Source: Petrolisthes cinctipes
Lineage: Eukaryota > Arthropoda > Malacostraca > Decapoda > Porcellanidae
Direction: 5' to 3'
Length of the DNA stretch: 64,000 nucleotides
Assembly: GCA_033782935.1 (NCBI GenBank)
Contig: JAWQEG010000279.1
Span: forward strand, 3,156,445-3,220,444
Positions 23,691 through 35,399 of this stretch are shown piece after piece. A program made the position numbers and the translations under genes. Under the pieces are notes generated by a model. The model was given only the letters and a program-made list of their open reading frames with translations, did no database searches and had not been told where the DNA came from. The stretch's first letter is position 1; every line of letters begins with the position of its first letter.

Positions 23691-26528
23691 GATCGCTACT
23701 GGGACCCCTAAATATCGAATTTGAGGGTGTTTTGGGACTGAATTTGAGATATCGACTTTTTGGCACCTAAAGGATCGATTTTTATCATGTTTTTAGCCTA
23801 TATTTTGAAAATATTCTAGCACTGTACAGATTGCTTTTGGGACCCCAAAATATTGAATTTTCGGGTGTTTTGAGCCTGAATTTGAGATATAAACGGGTAC
23901 AGAAGATACATGCACATATTGACTTTGGGCACCAAAAATATCGATTTTCAGTATGTTTTTGGCCTGTATTTTGAAAATACTCTAACACGGAGTAGGCATA
24001 TACAGATCGCTTCTGGGACCCCAAAATATCGAATTTTCGGGTGTTTAGGGCCAGAATTTGAGATATAAACGGGTACTGAAGATGCATGCACATATCGACT
24101 TTTGTGCACCTAAAAGATCGATTTTCAGTATGTTTTGAGCATGTATTTTGAAAATACTCTAACACGGAGTAGGCATGTTCAGATCGCTTCTGGGACCCCT
24201 AAATATCGAATTTTCGGGTGTTTAGGGCCAGAATTTGAGATATAAACGGGTACTGAAGATGCATGCACATATCGACTTTTGGGCACCTAAAAGATCGATT
24301 TTCAGTATGTTTTTGGCCTGTATTTTGAGAATACTCTAACACGGAGTAGGCATGTACAGATACCTTCTGGGCCCTCTAAATATCGAATTTCGGGTGTTTT
24401 GGGACTGAATTTGAGATATAAACGGGTACTGAAGATGCATGCACATATCGACTTTTGGGCACCTAAAAGATCGATTTTCAGTATGTTTTTGGCCTGTATT
24501 TTGAAAATACTCTAACACGGAGTAGGCATGTACAGATACCTTCTGGGCCCTCTAAATATCGAATTTTCGGGTGTTTTGGGACTGAATTTGAGATATCGAT
24601 TTTTTGGCACCTAAAATGTCGATTTTTAGCATGTTTTTAGCCTATATTTTGAAAATATTCTGGCAATGTGTAGGCATGTACAGATTGCTTCTGGGACCCC
24701 AAAATATTGAATTTTCGGGTGTTTTGAGCCTGAATTTGAGATATAAACGGGTACAGAAGATACATGCACATATTGACTTTGGGCATCTAAAATATCGATT
24801 TTCAGCATGTTTTGGGCCTGTATTTTGAAAATACTCTAACACTGAGTAGGCATGTACAGATTGCTTCTGGGACCCCAAAATATTGAATTTTCGGGTGTTT
24901 TGAGCCTGAATTTGAGATATAAACGGGTACTGAAGATGCATGCACATATCGACTTTTGTGCACCTAAAAGATCGATTTTCAGTATGTTTTGAGCATGTAT
25001 TTTGAAAATACTCTAACACGGAGTAGGCATGTACAGATACCTTCTGGGCCCTCTAAATATCGAATTTTCGGGTGTTTTGGGACTGAATTTGAGATATCGA
25101 TTTTTTGGCACCTAAAATGTCGATTTTTAGCATGTTTTTAGCCTATATTTTGAAAATATTCTGGCACTGTGTAGGCATGTACAGATTGCTTCTGGGACCC
25201 CAAAATATTGAATTTTCGGGTGTTTTGAGCCTGAATTTGAGATATAAACGGGTACAGAAGATACATGCACATATTGACTTTGGGCATCTAAATTATCGAT
25301 TTTCAGCATGTTTTGGGCCTGTATTTTAAAAATACTCTAACACTGAGTAGGCATGTACAGATTGCTTCTGGGACCCCAAAATATTGAATTTTCGGGCGTT
25401 TTGAGCCTGAATTTGAGATATAAACGGGTACTGAAGATGCATGCACAAATCGACTTTTGTGCACCTAAAAGATCGATTTTCAGTATGTTTTGAGCATGTA
25501 TTTTGAAAATACTCTAACACGGAGTAGGCATGTACAGATCGCTTCTGGGACCCCTAAATATCGAATTTGAGGGTGTTTTGGGACTGAATTTGAGATATCG
25601 ACTTTTTGGCACCTAAAGGATCGATTTTTATCATGTTTTTAGCCTATATTTTGAAAATATTCTAGCACTGTACAGATTGCTTTTGGGACCCCAAAATATT
25701 GAATTTTCGGGTGTTTTGAGCCTGAATTTGAGATATAAACGGGTACAGAAGATACATGCACATATTGACTTTGGGCACCAAAAATATCGATTTTCAGTAT
25801 GTTTTTGGCCTGTATTTTGAAAATACTCTAACACGGAGTAGGCATATACAGATCGCTTCTGGGACCCCAAAATATCGAATTTTCGGGTGTTTAGGGCCAG
25901 AATTTGAGATATAAACGGGTACAAAAGATGCATGCACATATCGACTTTTGGGCACCTAAAAGATCGATTTTCAGTATGTTTTTGGCCTGTATTTTGAAAA
26001 TACTCTAACACGGAGTAGGCATGTACAGATACCTTCTGGGACCTCTAAATATCGAATTTTCGGGTGTTTTGGGACTGAATTTGAGATATCGATTTTTTGG
26101 CACCTAAAATGTCGATTTTTAGCATGTTTTTAGCCTAGATTTTGAAAATATTCTAGCACTGTATAGGCATGTACAGATTGCTTCTGGGACCCCAAAATAT
26201 TGAATTTTCGGGTGTTTTGATCCTGAATTTGAGATATAAACGGGTACAGAAGATACATGCACATATTGACTTTGGGCATCTAAAATATCGATTTTCAGCA
26301 TGTTTTGGGCCTGTATTTTGAAAATACTCTAACACTGAGTAGGCATGTACAGATTGCTTCTGGGACCCCAAAATATTGAATTTTCGGGTATTTTGAGCCT
26401 GAATTTGAGATATAAACGGGTACTGAAGATGCATGCACATATCGACTTTTGTGCACCTAAAAGATCGATTTTCAGTATGTTTTGAGCATGTATTTTGAAA
26501 ATACTCTAACACGGAGTAGGCATGTACA
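23691..26528 (+). repeat. 2838-bp HOR, copy 1
   Basis: Starts at CAGATCGCTACTGGG followed by the rare CGAATTTGAGGGTG and CTAAAGGATCG variants; the same start recurs at 26529, exactly 2838 bp later. Further markers are GCTTTTGGGACC, GGCATATACAG, CGAATTTCGGGTG, ATATTCTGGCA, and GGCATCTAAATTATCG. A 992-bp offset within the unit (1846 + 992 = 2838) shows that it was itself built by an earlier partial duplication. Confidence 0.84.
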
Positions 26529-29366
26529 GATCGCTACTGGGACCCCTAAATATCGAATTTGAGGGTGTTTTGGGACTGAATTTGAGATATCGACTTTTTG
26601 GCACCTAAAGGATCGATTTTTATCATGTTTTTAGCCTATATTTTGAAAATATTCTAGCACTGTACAGATTGCTTTTGGGACCCCAAAATATTGAATTTTC
26701 GGGTGTTTTGAGCCTGAATTTGAGATATAAACGGGTACAGAAGATACATGCACATATTGACTTTGGGCACCAAAAATATCGATTTTCAGTATGTTTTTGG
26801 CCTGTATTTTGAAAATACTCTAACACGGAGTAGGCATATACAGATCGCTTCTGGGACCCCAAAATATCGAATTTTCGGGTGTTTAGGGCCAGAATTTGAG
26901 ATATAAACGGGTACTGAAGATGCATGCACATATCGACTTTTGTGCACCTAAAAGATCGATTTTCAGTATGTTTTGAGCATGTATTTTGAAAATACTCTAA
27001 CACGGAGTAGGCATGTTCAGATCGCTTCTGGGACCCCTAAATATCGAATTTTCGGGTGTTTAGGGCCAGAATTTGAGATATAAACGGGTACTGAAGATGC
27101 ATGCACATATCGACTTTTGGGCACCTAAAAGATCGATTTTCAGTATGTTTTTGGCCTGTATTTTGAGAATACTCTAACACGGAGTAGGCATGTACAGATA
27201 CCTTCTGGGCCCTCTAAATATCGAATTTCGGGTGTTTTGGGACTGAATTTGAGATATAAACGGGTACTGAAGATGCATGCACATATCGACTTTTGGGCAC
27301 CTAAAAGATCGATTTTCAGTATGTTTTTGGCCTGTATTTTGAAAATACTCTAACACGGAGTAGGCATGTACAGATACCTTCTGGGCCCTCTAAATATCGA
27401 ATTTTCGGGTGTTTTGGGACTGAATTTGAGATATCGATTTTTTGGCACCTAAAATGTCGATTTTTAGCATGTTTTTAGCCTATATTTTGAAAATATTCTG
27501 GCAATGTGTAGGCATGTACAGATTGCTTCTGGGACCCCAAAATATTGAATTTTCGGGTGTTTTGAGCCTGAATTTGAGATATAAACGGGTACAGAAGATA
27601 CATGCACATATTGACTTTGGGCATCTAAAATATCGATTTTCAGCATGTTTTGGGCCTGTATTTTGAAAATACTCTAACACTGAGTAGGCATGTACAGATT
27701 GCTTCTGGGACCCCAAAATATTGAATTTTCGGGTGTTTTGAGCCTGAATTTGAGATATAAACGGGTACTGAAGATGCATGCACATATCGACTTTTGTGCA
27801 CCTAAAAGATCGATTTTCAGTATGTTTTGAGCATGTATTTTGAAAATACTCTAACACGGAGTAGGCATGTACAGATACCTTCTGGGCCCTCTAAATATCG
27901 AATTTTCGGGTGTTTTGGGACTGAATTTGAGATATCGATTTTTTGGCACCTAAAATGTCGATTTTTAGCATGTTTTTAGCCTATATTTTGAAAATATTCT
28001 GGCACTGTGTAGGCATGTACAGATTGCTTCTGGGACCCCAAAATATTGAATTTTCGGGTGTTTTGAGCCTGAATTTGAGATATAAACGGGTACAGAAGAT
28101 ACATGCACATATTGACTTTGGGCATCTAAATTATCGATTTTCAGCATGTTTTGGGCCTGTATTTTAAAAATACTCTAACACTGAGTAGGCATGTACAGAT
28201 TGCTTCTGGGACCCCAAAATATTGAATTTTCGGGCGTTTTGAGCCTGAATTTGAGATATAAACGGGTACTGAAGATGCATGCACAAATCGACTTTTGTGC
28301 ACCTAAAAGATCGATTTTCAGTATGTTTTGAGCATGTATTTTGAAAATACTCTAACACGGAGTAGGCATGTACAGATCGCTTCTGGGACCCCTAAATATC
28401 GAATTTGAGGGTGTTTTGGGACTGAATTTGAGATATCGACTTTTTGGCACCTAAAGGATCGATTTTTATCATGTTTTTAGCCTATATTTTGAAAATATTC
28501 TAGCACTGTACAGATTGCTTTTGGGACCCCAAAATATTGAATTTTCGGGTGTTTTGAGCCTGAATTTGAGATATAAACGGGTACAGAAGATACATGCACA
28601 TATTGACTTTGGGCACCAAAAATATCGATTTTCAGTATGTTTTTGGCCTGTATTTTGAAAATACTCTAACACGGAGTAGGCATATACAGATCGCTTCTGG
28701 GACCCCAAAATATCGAATTTTCGGGTGTTTAGGGCCAGAATTTGAGATATAAACGGGTACAAAAGATGCATGCACATATCGACTTTTGGGCACCTAAAAG
28801 ATCGATTTTCAGTATGTTTTTGGCCTGTATTTTGAAAATACTCTAACACGGAGTAGGCATGTACAGATACCTTCTGGGACCTCTAAATATCGAATTTTCG
28901 GGTGTTTTGGGACTGAATTTGAGATATCGATTTTTTGGCACCTAAAATGTCGATTTTTAGCATGTTTTTAGCCTAGATTTTGAAAATATTCTAGCACTGT
29001 ATAGGCATGTACAGATTGCTTCTGGGACCCCAAAATATTGAATTTTCGGGTGTTTTGATCCTGAATTTGAGATATAAACGGGTACAGAAGATACATGCAC
29101 ATATTGACTTTGGGCATCTAAAATATCGATTTTCAGCATGTTTTGGGCCTGTATTTTGAAAATACTCTAACACTGAGTAGGCATGTACAGATTGCTTCTG
29201 GGACCCCAAAATATTGAATTTTCGGGTATTTTGAGCCTGAATTTGAGATATAAACGGGTACTGAAGATGCATGCACATATCGACTTTTGTGCACCTAAAA
29301 GATCGATTTTCAGTATGTTTTGAGCATGTATTTTGAAAATACTCTAACACGGAGTAGGCATGTTCA
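26529..29366 (+). repeat. 2838-bp HOR, copy 2
   Basis: Second copy at a constant 2838-bp offset with very few differences seen by eye. It ends where GTTCAGATCGCTTCTGGG at about 29363 replaces the CTACTGGG start and the next monomer loses the GAATTTGAGGGTG marker. Confidence 0.84.
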
Positions 29367-30358
29367 GATCGCTTCTGGGACCCCTAAATATCGAATTTTC
29401 GGGTGTTTTGGGACTGAATTTGAGATATCGACTTTTTGGCACCTAAAGGATCGATTTTTAGCATGTTTTTAGCCTATATTTTGAAAATATTCTAGCACTG
29501 TACAGATTGCTTTTGGGACCCCAAAATATTGAATTTTCGGGTGTTTTGAGCCTGAATTTGAGATATAAACGGGTACAGAAGATACATGCACATATTGACT
29601 TTGGGCACCAAAAATATCGATTTTCAGCATGTTTTGGGCCTGAATTTTGAAAATACTCTAACACGGAGTAGGCATATACAGATCGCTTCTGGGACCCCAA
29701 AATATCGAATTTTCGGGTGTTTAGGGCCAGAATTTGAGATATAAACGGGTACAAAAGATGCATGCACATATCGACTTTTGGGCACCTAAAAGATCGATTT
29801 TCAGTATGTTTTTGGCCTGTATTTTGAAAATACTCTAACACGGAGTAGGCATGTACAGATACCTTCTGGGACCTCTAAATATCGAATTTTCGGGTGTTTT
29901 GGGACTGAATTTGAGATATCGATTTTTTGGCACCTAAAATGTCGATTTTTAGCATGTTTTTAGCCTAGATTTTGAAAATATTCTAGCACTGTATAGGCAT
30001 GTACAGATTGCTTCTGGGACCCCAAAATATTGAATTTTCGGGTGTTTTGATCCTGAATTTGAGATATAAACGGGTACAGAAGATACATGCACATATTGAC
30101 TTTGGGCATCTAAAATATCGATTTTCAGCATGTTTTGGGCCTGTATTTTGAAAATACTCTAACACTGAGTAGGCATGTACAGATTGCTTCTGGGACCCCA
30201 AAATATTGAATTTTCGGGTATTTTGAGCCTGAATTTGAGATATAAACGGGTACTGAAGATGCATGCACATATCGACTTTTGTGCACCTAAAAGATCGATT
30301 TTCAGTATGTTTTGAGCATGTATTTTGAAAATACTCTAACACGGAGTAGGCATGTTCA
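29367..30358 (+). repeat. 992-bp double-trimer unit (491 + 501)
   Basis: Repeats 28375-29366 at an offset of 989-992 bp, with the AAAGGATCG, ACAAAAGATGC, TTTTTAGCCTAGATTTTG and CACTGTATAGGC markers. It differs by having CGAATTTTCGGGTG and TTAGCATG where the parent has CGAATTTGAGGGTG and TTATCATG, so it comes from a related but not identical source. Confidence 0.75.
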
Positions 30359-31855
30359 GATCGCTTCTGGGACCCCTAAATATCGAATTTTCGGGTGTTT
30401 AGGGCCAGAATTTGAGATATAAACGGGTCCTGAAGATGCATGCACATATCGACTTTTGGGCACCTAAAAGATCGATTTTCAGTATGTTTTTGGCCTGTAT
30501 TTTGAGAATACTCTAACACGGAGTAGGCATGTACAGATACCTTCTGGGCCCTCTAAATATCGAATTTCGGGTGTTTTGGGACTGAATTTGAGATATAAAC
30601 GGGTACTGAAGATGCATGCACATATCGACTTTTGGGCACCTAAAAGATCGATTTTCAGTATGTTTTTGGCCTGTATTTTGAAAATACTCTAACACGGAGT
30701 AGGCATGTACAGATACCTTCTGGGCCCTCTAAATATCGAATTTTCGGGTGTTTTGGGACTGAATTTGAGATATCGATTTTTTGGCACCAAAAATGTCGAT
30801 TTTTAGCATGTTTTTAGCCTATATTTTGAAAATATTCTGGCACTGTGTAGGCATGTACAGATTGCTTCTGGGACCCCAAAATATTGAATTTTCGGGTGTT
30901 TTGAGCCTGAATTTGAGATATAAACGGGTACAGAAGATACATGCACATATTGACTTTGGGCATCTAAAATATCGATTTTCAGCATGTTTTGGGCCTGTAT
31001 TTTGAAAATACTCTAACACTGAGTAGGCATGTACAGATTGCTTCTGGGACCCCAAAATATTGAATTTTCGGGTGTTTTGAGACTGAATTTGAGATATAAA
31101 CGGGTACTGAAGATGCATGCACATATCGACTTTTGTGCACCTAAAAGATCGATTTTCAGTATGTTTTGAGCATGTATTTTGAAAATACTCTAACACGGAG
31201 TAGGCATGTACAGATACCTTCTGGGCCCTCTAAATATCGAATTTTCGGGTGTTTTGGGACTGAATTTGAGATATCGATTTTTTGGCACCTAAAATGTCGA
31301 TTTTTAGCATGTTTTTAGCCTATATTTTGAAAATATTCTAGCACTGTGTAGGCATGTACAGATTGCTTCTGGGACCCCAAAATATTGAATTTTCGGGTGT
31401 TTTGAGCCTGAATTTGAGATATAAACGGGTACAGAAGATACATGCACATATTGACTTTGGGCATCTAAATTATCGATTTTCAGCATGTTTTGGGCCTGTA
31501 TTTTGAAAATACTCTAACACTGAGTAGGCATGTACAGATTGCTTCTGGGACCCCAAAATATTGAATTTTCGGGTGTTTTGAGCCTGAATTTGAGATATAA
31601 ACGGGTACTGAAGATGCATGCACAAATCGACTTTTGTGCACCTAAAAGATCGATTTTCAGTATGTTTTGAGCATGTATTTTGAAAATACTCTAACACGGA
31701 GTAGGCATGTACAGATCGCTTCTGGGACCCCTAAATATCGAATTTTCGGGTGTTTTGGGACTGAATTTGAGATATCGACTTTTTGGCACCTAAAGGATCG
31801 ATTTTTAGCATGTTTTTAGCCTATATTTTGAAAATATTCTAGCACTGTACAGATT
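30359..31855 (+). repeat. 2838-bp HOR, partial copy 3
   Basis: Matches 27020-28516 at offset 3339 (2838 + 501), including the two successive GGGCCCTCT junctions and the GGCATCTAAATTATCG monomer. Small differences include CGGGTCCTGAAG near 30425 and CACCAAAAATGTCG near 30786. The GGGCCCTCT junction type is last seen here, near 31218. Confidence 0.76.
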
Positions 31856-34800
31856 GCTTCTGGGACCCCAAAATATTGAATTTTCGGGTGTTTTGAGCCT
31901 GAATTTGAGATATAAACGGTTACAGAAGATTCATGCACATATTGACTTTGGGCACCAAAAATATCGATTTTCAGCATGTTTTGGGCCTGAATTTTGAAAA
32001 TACTCTAACACGGAGTAGGCATGTACAGATCGCTTCTGGGACCCCAAAATATCGATTTTTCGGGTGTTTAGGGCCAGAATTTGAGATATAAACGGGTACA
32101 GAAGATGCATGCACATATCGACTTTTGAGCACCTAAAAGATCGATTTTCAGTATGTTTTTGGCCTGTATTTTGAAAATACTCTAACACGGAGTAGGCATG
32201 TACAGATACCTTCTGGGACCTCTAAATATCGAATTTTCGGATGTTTTGGGACTGAATTTGAGATATCGATTTTTTGGCACCTAAAATGTCGATTTTTAGC
32301 ATGTTTTTAGCCTATATTTTGAAAATATTCTAGCACTGTGTAGGCATGTACAGATTGCTTCTGGGACCCCAAAATATTGAATTTTCGGGTGTTTTGTGCC
32401 TGAATTTGAGATATAAACGGGTACAGAAGATACATGCACATATTGACTTTGGGCATCTAAAATATCGATTTTCAGCATGTTTTGGGCCTGTATTTTGAAA
32501 ATACTCTAACACTGAGTAGGCATGTACAGATTGCTTCTGGGACCCCAAAATATTGAATTTTCGGGTGTTTTTAGCCTGAATTTGAGATATAAACGGGTAC
32601 TGAAGATGCATGCACATATCGACTTTTGTGCACCTAAAAGATCGATTTTCAGTATGTTTTGAGCATGTATTTTGAAAATACTCTAACACGGAGTAGGCAT
32701 GTACAGATCGCTTATGGGACCCCTAAATATCGAATTTTCGGGTGTTTTGGGACTGAATTTGAGATATCGACTTTTTGGCACCTAACAGATCGATTTTTAG
32801 CATGTTTTTAGCCTATATTTTGAAAATATTCTAGCACTGAGTAGGCATGTACAGATTGCTTCTGGAACCCCAAAATATTGAATTTTCGGGTGTTTTGAGC
32901 CTGAATTTGAGATATAAACGGGTACAGAAGATACATGCACATATTGACTTTGGGCATCTAAAATATCGATTTTCAGCATGTTTTGGGCCTGTAATTTGAA
33001 AATACTCTAACACTGAGTAGGCATGTACAGATTGCTTGTGGGACCCCAAAATATTGAATTTTCGGGTGTTTTGAGCCTGAATTTGAGATATAAACGGGTA
33101 CTGAAGATGCATGCACATATCGACTTTTGTGCACCTAAAAGATCGATTTTCAGTATGTTTTGAGCATGTATTTTGAAAATACTCTAACACGGAGTAGGCA
33201 TGTACAGATCGCTTCTGGGACCCCGAAATATCGAATTTTCGGGTGTTTTGGGACTGAATTTGAGATATCGACTTTTTGGCACCTAAAAGATCGATTTTTA
33301 GCATGTTTTTAGCCTATATTTTGAAAATATTCTTGCACTGTACAGATTGCTTCTGGGACCCCAAAATATTGAATTTTCGGGTGTTTTGAGCCTGATTTTG
33401 AGATATAAACGGGTACAGAAGATACATGCACATATTGACTTTGGGCATCTAAAATATCGATTTTCAGCATGTTTTGGGCCTGTATTTTGAAAATACTCTA
33501 ACACTGAGTAGGCATGTACAGATTGCTTCTGGGACCCCAAAATATTGAATTTTCGGGTGTTTTGAGCCTGAATTTGAGATATAAACGGGTACTGAAGATG
33601 CATGCACATATCGACTTTTGTGCACCTAAAAGATCGATTTTCAGTATGTTTTGAGCATGTATTTTGAAAATACTCTAACACGGAGTAGGCATGTACAGAT
33701 CGCTTCTGGGACCCCTAAATATCAAATTTTCGGGTGTTTTGGGACTGAATTTGATATATCGACTTTTTGGCACCTAAAATATCGATTTTTAGCCTATATT
33801 TTGAAAATATTCTAGCACTGTACAGATTGCTTCTGGGACCCCAAAATATTGAATTTTCGGGTGTTTTGAGCCTGAATTTGAGATATAAACGGGTACAGAA
33901 GTTACATGCACATATTGACTTTGGGCATCTGAAATATCGATTTTCAGCATGTTTTGGGCCTGTATTTTGAAAATACTCTAACACTGAGTAGGCATGTACA
34001 GATTGCTTCTGGGACCCCAAAATATTGAATTTTCGGGTGTTTTGAGCCTGAATTTGAGATATAAACGGGTACTTAAGATGCATGCACATATCGACTTTTG
34101 TGCACCTAAAAGATCGATTTTCAGTATGTTTTGAGCATGTATTTTTTGAAAATACTCTAACACGGAGTAGGCATGTACAGATCACTTCTGGGACCCCTAA
34201 ATATCGAATTTTCGGGTGTTTTGGGACTGAATTTGAGATATAAACGAGTACAGAAGATACATGCACATATTGACTTTGGGCATCTAAAATATCGATTTTC
34301 AGCATGTTTTGGGCCTGTAATTTGAAAATACTCTAACACTGACTAGGCATGTACAGATTGCTTCTGGGACCCCTAAATATTGAATTTTCGGGTGTTTTGA
34401 GCCTGAATTTGAGATATAAACGGGTACTGAAGATGCATGCACATATCGACTTTTGTGCACCTAAAAGATCGATTTTCAGTATGTTTTGAGCATGTATTTT
34501 GAAAATACTCTAACACGGAGTAGGCATGTACAGATCGCTTCTGGGACCCCTAAATATCAAATTTTCGGGTGTTTTGGGACTGAATTTGAGATATCGACTT
34601 TTTGGCACCTAAAAGATCGATTTTTAGCATGTTTTTAGCCTATATTTTGAAAATATTCTAGCACTGTACAGATTGCTTCTGGGACCCCAAAATATTGAAT
34701 TTTCGGGTGTTTTGAGCCTGAATTTGAGATATAAACGGGTACAGAAGATACATGCACATATTGACTTTGGCCATCTAAAATATCGATTTTCAGCATGTTT

Positions 34801-35399
34801 TTGGCCTGTAATTTGAAAATACTCTAACACTGAGTAGGCATGTACAGATTGCTTCTGGGACCCCAAAATATTGAGTTTTCGGGTGTTTTGAGCCTGAATT
34901 TGAGATGTAAACGGGTACTGAAGATGCATGCACATATCGACTTTTGTGCTCCTAAAAGATCGATTTTCAGTATGTTTTGAGCATGTATTTTGAAAATACT
35001 CTAACACGGAGTAGGCATGTACAGATCGCTTCTGGGACCCCTAAATATCAAATTTTCGGGTGTTTTGGGACTGAATTTGAGATATCGACTTTTTGGCACC
35101 TAAAAGATCGATTTTTAGCATGTTTTTAGCCTATATTTTGAAAATATTCTAGCACTGTACAGATTGCTTCTGGGACCCCAAAATATTGAATTTTCGGATG
35201 CTTTGAGCCTGAATTTGAGATATAAACGGGTACAGAAGATACATGCACATATTGACTTTGGGCACCAAAAATATCGATTTTCAGCATGTTTTGGGCCTGA
35301 ATTTTGAAAATACTCTAACACGGAATATACATATCGCTTCTGGGACCCCAAAATATCGAATTTTCGGGTGTTTAGGGCCAGAATTTGAGATATAAACGG
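31856..35399 (+). repeat. Less ordered trimer segment with several small deletions
   Basis: Alternating trimers of about 480-501 bp with many private variants and no clear long period. It contains an 11-bp loss at about 33786-33792 between TTTTTAGC repeats, a TT insertion in GTATTTTTTGAAAATAC near 34144, a segment near 34190-34240 in which a GGGACTG monomer keeps the 29-bp segment, and a 6-bp loss near 35322 (CACGGAATATACATATCGC). The higher variety suggests it is older or less homogenised than its neighbours. Confidence 0.7.
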
